DNA of 64,000 bases from Phosphoribacter sp037045045 (GTDB lineage Bacteria > Actinomycetota > Actinomycetes > Actinomycetales > Dermatophilaceae): the NCBI GenBank assembly GCA_037045045.1, contig JBAOHL010000005.1, positions 434,001 to 498,000 of the forward strand. Reading direction: 5' to 3'. The position numbers were made by a program, and so were the translations under genes. The notes below the pieces were generated by a model. That model was not told where the DNA came from and ran no database searches. It saw only the letters and a program-made list of their open reading frames with translations. Positions within the stretch are counted from its first letter, which is position 1; every line of letters begins with the position of its first letter. Below, piece after piece: positions 43,190 through 51,510 of the stretch.

Positions 43190-43480
43190 GTCGACCCGAC
43201 TGCACCTGGAGGTCACCCCAACTGCGCCCGGAGGTCAGTTCTTGCTGGGTTAGAGCGGTTCAACCCGACCACAACTGACCCCTGGGCGCAGGTCTCGCTG
43301 GGTTGGAGTGGCCGATCCGATCACCCGACCACAACTGACCCCTGGGGCCAATTCTTGTGGGGCTGCGCCACCCTGACCCGAGTCACCCGACCACAACTGA
43401 CCCCTGGGGGCACTTCTCGCTGGGTTGGAGTGGCCCAACCAGACCACAACTGACCCCTGGGCGCAGATCCTGCTGGGTGG
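43190..43480. repeat. Irregular array of ACCACAACTGACCCCTGGG units
   Basis: ACCACAACTGACCCCTGGG starts near 43268, 43328, 43390 and 43443 (periods 60, 62 and 53), each followed by a G-rich, C/T-variable part such as TCGCTGGGTTGGAGTGG. Around 43190-43245 two copies appear in the opposite orientation (AACTGCGCCCGGAGGTCAGTT-like). The core is the same as in the 8.1 kb array. The 521-base spacer 43000-43520 has no gene otherwise. Confidence 0.88.
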
Positions 43481-43520
43481 CGCGGGACGCGGCCTCGGCG
43501 GACCGCGGTCGGACCCCAGG

Positions 43521-44639
43521 TCAGGCGTCGTAGTCGAGGACGACCTCGTCGCTGACCGGGTGTGACTGACAGGCCAGCACGACTCCGGCGGCCACCTCTT
43601 CGGGCTCCAGTGCGTAGTTGCGGTCCATCCGCACCTCGCCGCTGACCACCCGGGCTCGGCACGTGCCGCAGACCCCGCCGGTGCACGAGTACGGAGCATC
43701 CGGCCGGGCCCGCAGCGTCGCGTTGAGGATCGTCTCCTCGAGAGTCGGCATGGGGATCACTGTCGTCCGCCCGTCAAGGTTCACCGTGACGACGGCGGCC
43801 GGCGGCGCGCTCGTGTCGACGACGACCGGAGGCGGCAGTGGTGCGCCCGAGTCGTCGACGTGGAAGATCTCGTGGTGGACCTGGTGGGGATCGACGCCGT
43901 GTTCGCTCAACAACTCCTGCGCCGCCTCGACCATCCCGAACGGCCCACAGAGGTACCACTGGTCGACCCGCCCGATCGGCAACAGCACGTCGAAGATCCG
44001 CTCGAGCCGTTCGCGGTCGAGGCGCCCGTGGAACAACTCGACGTCCGGGGCCTCGCGGGACAGCACGTGCACGAGGTGCAGGCGTCCGCCGTAGCGGTTC
44101 TTGAGGTCCTCGAGCTCCTCGAGGAACATCACCGACGTCGTGCGCCGGTTGCCGAACAGTAGTGTCACCCGCGAGTCGGGCTCCTGCTCCAGGGCGGTCT
44201 TCACCAGCGAGAGCACCGGCGTGATCCCCGACCCGGCGGCGATCGCCGCGTGGTGGCGCGCGGCGTCGGGCTGCACCGGCGAGGTGAAGGACCCCATCGG
44301 CGTCATGACCTCGACGACGTCGCCCGCGGCCAGCCGCTGGTTGATCCACGTCGACATCCGCCCGCCGGGCACCTGGGCCGCGGCCACGCGCAGCGTGCCG
44401 GTGCGCTCCCAATCGCCGACGGACTGGCAGATCGAGTACGACTGACGTACGTCCTCGCCGTCGATCGTCGCGCGCAGCGTGAGGTGTTGCCCGGGCTGGA
44501 ACGCGTACTCCTCGCGCAGGTCCTCGGGCACCGCGAAGGTCACCGCGGTGGCCTCGTCGGTGAGCTTCTCGACGTCGGCGACCTCGAGGGCGTGGAACGT
44601 CGCCCGGTGGCGGGTGGGGGTGCTCAGCAGTCCGGTCAT
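43521..44639 (-). CDS. paaE: Phenylacetyl-CoA epoxidase reductase subunit PaaE
   Basis: Passes electrons from NADPH through FAD and a 2Fe-2S cluster to the PaaAC oxygenase. 372 residues: FAD domain with RQSYSICQS, NAD domain with AAGSGITPVLSLVKTAL and LLFGNRRT, and C-terminal plant-type ferredoxin SCTGGVCGTCRARV (Cys near 317-328) with a final Cys in ACQSHPV. ATG 44639 overlaps the paaD stop by one base. Last gene of paaABCDE. Confidence 0.95.
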   Translation of the reverse strand: MTGLLSTPTRHRATFHALEVADVEKLTDEATAVTFAVPEDLREEYAFQPGQHLTLRATIDGEDVRQSYSICQSVGDWERTGTLRVAAAQVPGGRMSTWINQRLAAGDVVEVMTPMGSFTSPVQPDAARHHAAIAAGSGITPVLSLVKTALEQEPDSRVTLLFGNRRTTSVMFLEELEDLKNRYGGRLHLVHVLSREAPDVELFHGRLDRERLERIFDVLLPIGRVDQWYLCGPFGMVEAAQELLSEHGVDPHQVHHEIFHVDDSGAPLPPPVVVDTSAPPAAVVTVNLDGRTTVIPMPTLEETILNATLRARPDAPYSCTGGVCGTCRARVVSGEVRMDRNYALEPEEVAAGVVLACQSHPVSDEVVLDYDA

Positions 44640-45127
44640 CACAGCGCCTTGAACTCGTCGAAGGGTTCGCCGCAGTCGTCGCAGCGACGCAGGGCCTTGC
44701 ACGCGGTCGACCCGAAGCGGCTCACCTCGGTGGTCCGGGTGGACCCGCACCGCGGGCACGACACGGTATGCCGCGTGAGCGTCACCGACACGGGGCCCTC
44801 GGCTGGACCGGGTGGGGCGATCCCGAACTCCCGCAACCGATCTCGGGCATCTGCGGCGATCCAGTCCGTCGACCACGCGGGGGACAGTCGCGTGGTCACC
44901 GCGGCGCGCAGCCCGTGCGCGCGGCATACTCGCGCGATGGAGTCGGCGATGGCGCGCATGGCCGGGCAGCCCGAGTAGGTCGGCGTGATGACGACGTGCG
45001 CGGTGCCGGACTCGGAATCGACCGAGAACTCGCGCAGGATGCCGAGGTCGGCGATCGTCACGACGGGGATCTCGGGGTCGGGGATGTCGCGTACCGCCCG
45101 GTCGACGTCGGCGACGATGGCGGTCAC
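44639..45127 (-). CDS. paaD: PaaD (phenylacetate pathway, DUF59/Fe-S assembly type)
   Basis: 162 residues. The N-terminal DUF59 domain has DIPDPEIPVVTIADLGILRE and TPTYSGCPAMRAI with the conserved Cys. The C-terminal zinc-ribbon-like part has C-x2-C pairs (SCPRCGST, RRCDDCGEPF). PaaD is needed for epoxidase maturation, probably for Fe-S assembly on PaaE. GTG 45127 overlaps paaC by four bases (GTGA); GTG 45130 is equally possible. Confidence 0.93.
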   Translation of the reverse strand: MTAIVADVDRAVRDIPDPEIPVVTIADLGILREFSVDSESGTAHVVITPTYSGCPAMRAIADSIARVCRAHGLRAAVTTRLSPAWSTDWIAADARDRLREFGIAPPGPAEGPVSVTLTRHTVSCPRCGSTRTTEVSRFGSTACKALRRCDDCGEPFDEFKAL

Positions 45128-45936
45128 CACGAGGCACCCGGGAACTGGCGCGCGATGTGCTGCATCTCGGCGAGCAGGTAGCCCAGATGCTCGGAGTGAG
45201 TCCCGGCCCGCCCGCCCCGCGAGCGCCAGCGCGGCTGGGCGGCGGGTTCGAGGGTCGCCTCGGCGAGCACCTGCTCGACGGCCGCGGTGGTGGCGGCGCG
45301 CAGCGTCGAGGGCAGGACACCGACCCCGGTCTCGGCGGCGGCGACCGACGCCGGGTCGTCGTCGAACAACTCGTCGACGTACGGCGCGACCCACACCAGG
45401 CCGTCCTGCATCTTCTCGTGCGACTCGTCGGTCCCGTCGCCGAGGCGTACCACCCACTGGGCGGCGTGGTCGAAGTGGTAGCGCACCTCCTTGCCCGCCT
45501 TGGCGGCGACCCCGCGCAGAGTCTCGTCGGCGGAGCCTGCGAGCGCGGCATACAGCTCGCGCTGGTACGCGGAGAACCACAGCATTCGGGCCATCTCGCG
45601 CCCGAAGTGACCGCGCGGGGCCTCGACGAGGTGGACGTTGCGGAACTGCTGCTCGGCCCGGAAATAGGCCAGCTCGTCCTCGCTGCGGCCGGTGCCGTCG
45701 AGCTCGCCGACCCGGGTGAGCAGCGGACGGGTCTGCCCGATGTAGTCGAGCGAGACGTTGGCCAGCGCCATGTCCTCTTCGAGCACCGGGGCCCAGGTGA
45801 TCCATTCGCCGAGGCGCTGGGCATAGACGAGAGCGTCGTCGGCCAGGCCGAGGACGTATGCCGCGTGGGTGCCGTCGTCGGCCTGGGAGACAGTGCCCGG
45901 CGCGGTCGGCGTGGTCTGGTCGCTCACGAGTTCCAT
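45124..45936 (-). CDS. paaC: Phenylacetyl-CoA epoxidase subunit PaaC
   Basis: Structural partner of PaaA in the oxygenase; has the four-helix ferritin-like fold with incomplete metal ligands. 270 residues with YVLGLADDALVYAQRLGEW, EEDMALANVSLDYIGQTR and KEVRYHFDHAAQWVVRLGDGT, all family blocks. ATG 45936. A 102-base gap separates it from paaB; it contains GGAGCACGGGTGCTCC, a 7-base-arm hairpin that may adjust expression between the two halves of the operon. Confidence 0.94.
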   Translation of the reverse strand: MELVSDQTTPTAPGTVSQADDGTHAAYVLGLADDALVYAQRLGEWITWAPVLEEDMALANVSLDYIGQTRPLLTRVGELDGTGRSEDELAYFRAEQQFRNVHLVEAPRGHFGREMARMLWFSAYQRELYAALAGSADETLRGVAAKAGKEVRYHFDHAAQWVVRLGDGTDESHEKMQDGLVWVAPYVDELFDDDPASVAAAETGVGVLPSTLRAATTAAVEQVLAEATLEPAAQPRWRSRGGRAGTHSEHLGYLLAEMQHIARQFPGASW

Positions 45937-46038
45937 TCCAGATCGGTCATGGTGCGATGGAGTTGGGTGCCCTGCTGTGGCCCTCGGCCTGCTCCCTACC
46001 CGCGGCGGCGCCGAGCGAGGAGCACGGGTGCTCCGGGC

Positions 46039-46326
46039 TCAGAGGTACTCGATGTCCTTGGGGACGTCGTAGAACGTCGGGTGGCGGTAGACCTTGTCGG
46101 CGCTGGGGTCGAAGAACGAGTCCTTCTCGTCGGGACTGGTCGCCATGATGTCGCTGGCCGCGACAACCCAGATCGACACGCCCTCCTGCCGGCGGGTGTA
46201 GAGGTCGCGGGCATTGCGCAGCGCCATGGCCGCGTCGGGGGCGTGCAGCGACCCGACGTGCACGTGCGAGAGCCCCCGCTTGGCCCGGACGAAGACCTCG
46301 TAGAGGGGCTCGCTGGTCTGGCTCAC
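46039..46326 (-). CDS. paaB: Phenylacetyl-CoA epoxidase subunit PaaB
   Basis: 95 residues, the full PaaB length. YEVFVRAKRGLSHVHVGSLHAPDAAMALRNARDLYTRRQEG is the family signature; the protein bridges subunits of the PaaABC complex. It starts with GTG 46326 overlapping the paaA stop by four bases. Confidence 0.94.
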   Translation of the reverse strand: MSQTSEPLYEVFVRAKRGLSHVHVGSLHAPDAAMALRNARDLYTRRQEGVSIWVVAASDIMATSPDEKDSFFDPSADKVYRHPTFYDVPKDIEYL

Positions 46327-47417
46327 GCGGCACTTCCCTTCGATTCGTGCGCCACCCGGCGGGCGGCGGCCTTCGCGGCATACGCGGCGGCCGCCTCGCG
46401 CACCCACGCGCCCTGAGCGTGCGAGCTCGTCCGCCGTTCCATCCGCTTGGCGTTGCACGGTCCGTCGCCGCGCAGCACTTGCTGGAACTCGTCCCAGTCG
46501 CACTCGCCGAAGTCGTAGTGGCCGCGCTCTTCGTTCCACTTCAACTCGGGGTCGGGCAGGGTCACGCCGAGCCGCTGCGCCTGGGGCACCGTCATGTCGA
46601 CGAACTTCTGGCGCAGGTTGTCGTTGCTGAATCGCTTGATGCCCCACGCCATCGACTGGGCGGTGTGCCCGGCCTTGGCCTGCGCGTCGCCGCTGTCGGG
46701 CGGGCCGAACATCATCAGGGCCGGCCACCACCATCGGTTCACCGACTCCTGGGCCATGGCCTGCTGCTCGCGGGTGCCTTGCATGAGGCTCCACAGCAGC
46801 TCGAACCCCTGCCGCTGGTGGAAGGACTCCTCCTTGCAGACCCGAATCATCGCGCGGGCGTACGGCCCGTAGGAGCAGCGGCACAGCGGCACCTGGTTCA
46901 TGATCGCCGCGCCGTCGACGAGCCAGCCGATGGACCCGTTGTCGGCCCAGGTCAGCGTGGGGTAGTTGAAGATCGTCGAGTACTTCTGCCGGCCGGTGTG
47001 CAGCCGGTCGAGCAGGTCGGCCCGGTCCACGCCGAGGGTCTCGGCGGCCGAGTACAGGTAGAGTCCGTGCCCGCCCTCGTCCTGGACCTTCGCGGTGAGG
47101 ATCGCCTTGCGGCGCAACGAGGGCGCCCGGGTGATCCAGTTGCCCTCGGGCTGCATCCCGATGATCTCCGAGTGGGCGTGCTGGGCGATCTGGCGGATCA
47201 GCGTCTGGCGATAGTCGTCCGGCATGTCGTCGCGCGGCTCGATCCGCTGGTCGGCGCTGATGAGGGCGTCGAAGGCGGCCTTGCCGGTGGCGCCGAGTTC
47301 CTCGCGCCGGTCGACGTATGCCGTGGCTACCGCCATGGCTTCGGTCTCGGCCGCGTTGAGCGGCTGGTCACCCGGGTCGGCCGTGTCGTCGAGGTCGCCG
47401 AAGTCGTTTCCGTACAT
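46323..47417 (-). CDS. paaA: Phenylacetyl-CoA epoxidase catalytic subunit PaaA
   Basis: Di-iron oxygenase subunit that epoxidises phenylacetyl-CoA. 364 residues, slightly longer than the usual 310-330 because of an acidic N-terminal extension (MYGNDFGDLDDTADPGDQ) and an Ala-rich tail. Ligand motifs are visible: E of HAHSEIIGM, KVQDEGGHGLYLY (E-x2-H), E in VCKEESFHQRQGF (E-x2-H). ATG 47417. A CATACT hexamer lies seven bases before the ATG, so the mRNA may be leaderless. First gene of paaABCDE. Confidence 0.95.
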   Translation of the reverse strand: MYGNDFGDLDDTADPGDQPLNAAETEAMAVATAYVDRREELGATGKAAFDALISADQRIEPRDDMPDDYRQTLIRQIAQHAHSEIIGMQPEGNWITRAPSLRRKAILTAKVQDEGGHGLYLYSAAETLGVDRADLLDRLHTGRQKYSTIFNYPTLTWADNGSIGWLVDGAAIMNQVPLCRCSYGPYARAMIRVCKEESFHQRQGFELLWSLMQGTREQQAMAQESVNRWWWPALMMFGPPDSGDAQAKAGHTAQSMAWGIKRFSNDNLRQKFVDMTVPQAQRLGVTLPDPELKWNEERGHYDFGECDWDEFQQVLRGDGPCNAKRMERRTSSHAQGAWVREAAAAYAAKAAARRVAHESKGSAA

Positions 47418-47461
47418 GGGGATCAGTATGGCCCTCTCTCGATGCTGTCAGGCGACCTCTG

Positions 47462-47480
47462 GATCATCTAGATCTTGATC
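47462..47480. promoter_or_regulatory. Dyad upstream of paaA
   Basis: GATCATCTAGATCTTGATC has GATCA/TGATC arms around an AGATCT centre. It sits in the most A+T-rich part of the 202-base spacer between divergent paaA and ldh. Suited to a TetR- or GntR-type repressor of the paa operon; no regulator gene is adjacent. Inference. Confidence 0.5.
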
Positions 47481-47619
47481 TTCACATCACATATTACATG
47501 AGGAGGAGCCCGGTCCGTGAGGCTCTCCCGCCTCCGTCAGACCAGGCCGTCGCACTAGGGTTTGACCTGCCCCGCGAGCCACTGGGGCCACCGGCACCAC
47601 CCCCGCGGGAGGACAGGCC

Positions 47620-48570
47620 ATGACCGAACGGCGCACCCCCACCCTGGCCATCGTCGGCGCCGGCGCGGTCGGCTCGACGATGGCGTATGCCGCCCTCATG
47701 CGCGGGGCGGTCCGGCGCGTCGTCCTGCACGACGTCAACGCCGCGAAGGTCCGCGCCGAGGTCCTCGACATCGCCCACGGCATCCAGTTCATGCCGATGG
47801 GCGAGATCGACGGCAGCGACGACGTGAGCATCTGCGCCGGTGCCGACATCGTCGCGGTGACCGCCGGCGCGAAGCAGAAGCCGGGCCAGACCCGCCTCGA
47901 GCTCGCCGAGGCCACCGTGGCGCTGACCCGCACGATCATGCCCTCGCTCGTGCAGGTGGCCCCCGACGCGGTGTACATCATGGTCACCAACCCCGTCGAT
48001 GTCGTCACGTATGCCGCGATGAAGGTCTCCGGCCTGCCGCCGACCCAACTGTTCGGCTCGGGAACGGTCCTCGACTCCTCCCGACTGCGTTGGCTCGTCG
48101 CCACCGAGGTCGGCGTCTCGGTCCACAACGTCCACGCCTATATCGCCGGCGAACACGGCGACAGCGAGATCCCGTTGTGGAGTTCGGCCTCCGTCGGCGG
48201 GGTGCCCCTGCTGGAGTGGGAACGCCAGACCGGACAGCTCGACGCCGCGACCCGCGCACGGATCGCCACCGAGGTGGTCACCTCGGCCTACCAGATCATC
48301 GAGGGCAAGGGCGCGACGAACTACGCGGTCGCCCTCGCGGTGGCCCGGATCGTCGAATCGATCGTCCGCGACGAGCGCCGGGTGCTGCCGGTCTCGACGT
48401 TGCTGCAAGGGTGGCAGGGCATCGACGACGTGTGCATGTCGGTGCCGACCGTCGTGCACCGGGGCGGGCCCGGCGAGCGCCTCGCGGTGCCGCTGAGCGA
48501 GGACGAACGGGTCGCGCTGATCCGCAGCGCCGACCAGATCCGCTCGGTCGCGCGCAACCTGGGCTTCTGA
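47620..48570 (+). CDS. ldh: L-lactate dehydrogenase
   Basis: 316 residues. NAD-binding GAGAVGSTMA (12-21); TAGAKQKPGQTRLEL, where Gln of the QKPG loop favours lactate over malate (malate enzymes have Arg); catalytic His in AGEHGDSEIPLW near residue 180; and TNPVD. Interconverts pyruvate and lactate with NADH. ATG 47620 after a GGGAGGA Shine-Dalgarno. Monocistronic by context: divergent from paaA, convergent with the lipoprotein gene. Confidence 0.93.
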   Translation: MTERRTPTLAIVGAGAVGSTMAYAALMRGAVRRVVLHDVNAAKVRAEVLDIAHGIQFMPMGEIDGSDDVSICAGADIVAVTAGAKQKPGQTRLELAEATVALTRTIMPSLVQVAPDAVYIMVTNPVDVVTYAAMKVSGLPPTQLFGSGTVLDSSRLRWLVATEVGVSVHNVHAYIAGEHGDSEIPLWSSASVGGVPLLEWERQTGQLDAATRARIATEVVTSAYQIIEGKGATNYAVALAVARIVESIVRDERRVLPVSTLLQGWQGIDDVCMSVPTVVHRGGPGERLAVPLSEDERVALIRSADQIRSVARNLGF

Positions 48571-48599
48571 CCCCGCCGCGGCGCTTGGCCCGAACCGGT

Positions 48600-49040
48600 C
48601 TAGTCGTCGGCGGCGCTGATGAGGTACCACTGCCCGTCCACCCGCGCGAGCGGGAAGTCGACGTGGAAGGCCTCCGGCACGCCGCTCATCTGCGCTTCGC
48701 GGACGATCGCGCTATCTCCCGTGACGTCCGCACCGGTGACCCTCGCCGTGCGCAGGGCGGCCAGGTCCTCGGGCCGCGCCGGGTCGGTGATCGCCGCGCG
48801 CATCCCCGACGAACACTGCAGGAGTTCGTCGGAGGCCAACCGGCGATAGGGGGGCTGGCCGGTGACGAGGAAGGTGCACGCCCGATCGGTGTCCTTCTCG
48901 CCCAAGGCGTGCAGGAACTCCGCCACGGTGTCCTGTGGGCCACGGGCGCCGCCGCATCCGGAGGCGACCAGCAGCGCAGCCGCGAGCGCGGCATACCGTC
49001 CAAACCGGCCGGCCCGAGGAACATCTGCCGGGACATGCAT
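48600..49040 (-). CDS. Small lipoprotein of unknown function
   Basis: 146 residues from ATG 49040. Signal peptide GRYAALAAALLVASGCGG with lipobox VASGC, so membrane-anchored outside. The mature part, about 110 residues, opens GPQDTVAEFLHALGEKDTDRACTFL and ends FPLARVDGQWYLISA, a pattern seen in small cystatin/NTF2-like lipoproteins with a C-terminal WYL strand. Two further Cys (ACTF, LQCSSG) could pair. Function unknown; divergent from the GNAT gene with a 34-base gap. Confidence 0.75.
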   Translation of the reverse strand: MHVPADVPRAGRFGRYAALAAALLVASGCGGARGPQDTVAEFLHALGEKDTDRACTFLVTGQPPYRRLASDELLQCSSGMRAAITDPARPEDLAALRTARVTGADVTGDSAIVREAQMSGVPEAFHVDFPLARVDGQWYLISAADD

Positions 49041-49074
49041 AGGTTCAGTCAAACACGACTGCAAGGATGACCCC

Positions 49075-49644
49075 GTGACGCACGATCACCCGCACCCCGA
49101 AGTCAGCATCCGGATCGGTCACGCGGCCGACGCCCCCGCGATGGGCGCGGTGCACGCCGCCGCCTGGCGAGCCGCGTACGCCGACGCCCTGCCCGAGCAG
49201 TTGCTCGGGACCATGGACGACGACTCGTTCGACGCCGGCTGGCGCTCGCTGTTCGACGAGCCCCCCACCCCGCGGCACCGGGTGCTCGTCGCCTGTGAGG
49301 CAGACCAGGTCGTCGGCCTGTCGGTCGTCGGTCCCTCCGACGACGGCGACGGCGACGAATCAACCGCCCTCGTCGACCTGCTCGCGGTCCACCCTGCCGC
49401 GCGCCGCCGCGGCCACGGTTCGCGCCTGCTCAACGCCACCGCCGAGCTGGCCCGAACGTCGGGCTGGGAGAGGCTGACCCACTGGGTCTACTCCGAGGAC
49501 GTCCAGACCCGCGACTTCCTCGTCGACGCCGGGTTCGCGCTCGACGGGGCGACCCGGGAACTGGCCCCCGACGGGCACGGCAGCGTCCTGCGGGAGGTGC
49601 GCCTCGTCACGTCGTTGTCCGCGCCGACGGCGGGCCAGGATTGA
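49075..49644 (+). CDS. GNAT family N-acetyltransferase
   Basis: 189 residues. VSIRIGHAADAPAMGAVHAAAWRAAYADALPEQLL is the N-terminal alpha-beta unit common to many actinobacterial GNATs. The acetyl-CoA site is VHPAARRRGHGSRLL (Q/R-x2-G-x-G/A form), followed by YSEDVQTRDFLVDAGF. Substrate unknown. GTG start at 49075. The stop overlaps the lipase start by four bases (TTGA), so the two are translated together. Confidence 0.85.
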   Translation: MTHDHPHPEVSIRIGHAADAPAMGAVHAAAWRAAYADALPEQLLGTMDDDSFDAGWRSLFDEPPTPRHRVLVACEADQVVGLSVVGPSDDGDGDESTALVDLLAVHPAARRRGHGSRLLNATAELARTSGWERLTHWVYSEDVQTRDFLVDAGFALDGATRELAPDGHGSVLREVRLVTSLSAPTAGQD

Positions 49645-50489
49645 CCGTGTCCACCGACTTTTCACTCGGCGGGCACGCCGGCGCGCTCGCCGCGCGGCGG
49701 TGGGACCCGACGCGCGAGCCTCGCTATGTGGCGGTGATCGTCCACGGCTACGGCGAGCATCTCGGTCGCTACGAGCACGTCGCTGCCCGGCTGGTCGAGG
49801 ACGGCGCCGTCGTCTACGCCCTCGACCACGTCGGTCACGGTCGCAGCGAGGGCGAACGGGTGCTCATCGGCGACCTCGAAAAGGTCGTCGACGACCTGCG
49901 GGTGCTCGAGCGCCTCGCCCACGGTGAGCATCCTGCTCTGCCCGTCGCCATGGTCGGGCACTCGATGGGTGGCACCATTGCGACGCGCTACGCGCAGCGG
50001 TATGCGGCGGACCTGGCCTGCGTCGTGCTCTCGGCACCCGCGATCGGCGAGTGGGCGGCGCTGGACGCACTGCTGGCCGCCGAGCAGATCCCCGACGTTC
50101 CCATCGACCCCGACGTCCTCTCCCGCGATCCCGCGGTGGGAGCGGCATACGCGGCGGACCCCCTGGTCTGGCACGGTCCGTTCAAACGCCCGACGCTGCT
50201 GGCGCTGCGGGCCGCCCTCGAGGCAATCCGCAGCGGACCGGCCTTCGAGGGCCTGCCGGTGCTCTGGTTGCACGGCACCGACGATCAACTCGTCCCGTAC
50301 GAGGGCACCGCGAAGGGGTGGAACACGCTGGCCGGCGCCGGCGACGAGGCGTCGACCTATCGGGGCGCCCGGCACGAGATCTTCAACGAGACCAATCGGC
50401 GCGAGGTTCTCTCCGACGTCGTCGCGTTCATCGGGCGACAGCTGACCCCGCGGGCGCCGGCCCCCAAGCGCCGACGCAAGCGGTCGTGA
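49641..50489 (+). CDS. Alpha/beta hydrolase, monoacylglycerol lipase-like
   Basis: 282 residues of the serine aminopeptidase S33/Hydrolase_4 type. VIVHGYGEHLGRYEHVAARL is the oxyanion region and first family signature, GHSMGG holds the nucleophile Ser, LHGTDDQLVPY the acid, and YRGARHEIFNE the His. Closest in pattern to monoacylglycerol lipase/lysophospholipase. TTG 49641 overlaps the GNAT stop; GTG 49647 is a near alternative. Ends in a basic tail (KRRRKRS) overlapping azlC by four bases. Confidence 0.88.
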   Translation: MTVSTDFSLGGHAGALAARRWDPTREPRYVAVIVHGYGEHLGRYEHVAARLVEDGAVVYALDHVGHGRSEGERVLIGDLEKVVDDLRVLERLAHGEHPALPVAMVGHSMGGTIATRYAQRYAADLACVVLSAPAIGEWAALDALLAAEQIPDVPIDPDVLSRDPAVGAAYAADPLVWHGPFKRPTLLALRAALEAIRSGPAFEGLPVLWLHGTDDQLVPYEGTAKGWNTLAGAGDEASTYRGARHEIFNETNRREVLSDVVAFIGRQLTPRAPAPKRRRKRS

Positions 50490-51196
50490 CCGAGCCGGGG
50501 ACGCTACCACCCCCGGCGCCACTGCCCGATCGGGTCCGCCGTTCGGTGCTGCGCCAGGCCGTCTCGGTCGGCGTTGCGGCGGGCACCTACGGCCTGAGCT
50601 TCGGAGCACTCGGGGTGGCCGCCGGCCTGGACCTGTGGCAGACGTGCGCGCTGAGCCTGCTCGTCTTCACCGGCGCCTCGCAGTTCGCGTTCGTCGCCGT
50701 GCTCGCCGCCGGGGGCAGCGGCGCCACGGCCGTCGCGACCGCGACACTGCTCGGGGTCCGCAACGGGTTGTACGGCCTGCAGGTCACCGACTGGCTGCAG
50801 GTGCGCGGCATCCGCCGGATCGCTGCCGCCCAGCTCACCATCGACGAGTCGACGGCAGTCGGGGTCGCGCAGGACACCGAGCCCGCGCGGCGGCTGGGGT
50901 TCTGGGCGACCGGCCTGTCGGTGCTCGTCATGTGGAACGCCTCGACGTTCGTCGGGGCGTTGCTCGGCAACACCCTCGGGGACCCGCGCCGATTCGGCCT
51001 CGACGGGGCGGCGGCCGCCGCGTTCACCGCCCTGCTGTGGCCGCGGTTGCGCTCGGCCGAGGGTCGACTCACCGCGGGTCTCGCGTTGGTGCTGGCCCTC
51101 GGCGTCGCCCCGTGGGTGCCGGCCGGCATCCCCGTCGTCGTCGCCGCGCTGGCCGCCGTCGGCATGGGGCTGCGCCGGACGGTGGCCGCCCGATGA
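50486..51196 (+). CDS. azlC: AzlC family branched-chain amino acid exporter, large subunit
   Basis: 236 residues with about five to six membrane segments. LSFGALGVAAGLDLWQTCALSLLVFTGASQFAFVAVLAAGG and LLGVRNGLYGLQV are AzlC family blocks; family members (AzlCD, BrnFE) export branched-chain amino acids and methionine. GTG 50486 overlaps the lipase gene by four bases; azlD follows with an ATGA overlap. Confidence 0.92.
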   Translation: MTEPGTLPPPAPLPDRVRRSVLRQAVSVGVAAGTYGLSFGALGVAAGLDLWQTCALSLLVFTGASQFAFVAVLAAGGSGATAVATATLLGVRNGLYGLQVTDWLQVRGIRRIAAAQLTIDESTAVGVAQDTEPARRLGFWATGLSVLVMWNASTFVGALLGNTLGDPRRFGLDGAAAAAFTALLWPRLRSAEGRLTAGLALVLALGVAPWVPAGIPVVVAALAAVGMGLRRTVAAR

Positions 51197-51507
51197 ACCA
51201 CTGGGTGCCGGTGCTCGCGGCCGCCACGCTTGCCTTCGGGACGAAGTACGCCGGGCATCTCGTCCCGGCGCGCTGGTTGGACGGACCCAAGGTGCGCCGA
51301 ATCGGCGCGTTGCTGCCCACCGCGCTGCTCACCGCGCTCGTCGTCGCCCAGGCGTTCCTCGGCCCCGGTGGCACCCGGGTGCTCGACTCGCGCGCCGGCG
51401 CGGTGGCGGTGGCCGCGGTCGCCCTCACCCTGCGGGCGCCGTTCATCGCCGTCGTCCTGCTCGGCGGGGCCGCCGCTGCGGCGTTGCGCCTGCTCGGGTG
51501 GTCCTAA
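51193..51507 (+). CDS. azlD: AzlD family exporter, small subunit
   Basis: 104 residues, four membrane segments, with LAFGTKYAGHLVP and VRRIGALLPTALLTALVV as in AzlD/BrnE. Works with AzlC as a two-subunit exporter. Begins ATG 51193 overlapping the azlC stop (ATGA) and ends three bases before the convergent dapB. Confidence 0.9.
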   Translation: MNHWVPVLAAATLAFGTKYAGHLVPARWLDGPKVRRIGALLPTALLTALVVAQAFLGPGGTRVLDSRAGAVAVAAVALTLRAPFIAVVLLGGAAAAALRLLGWS

Positions 51508-51510
51508 CCC

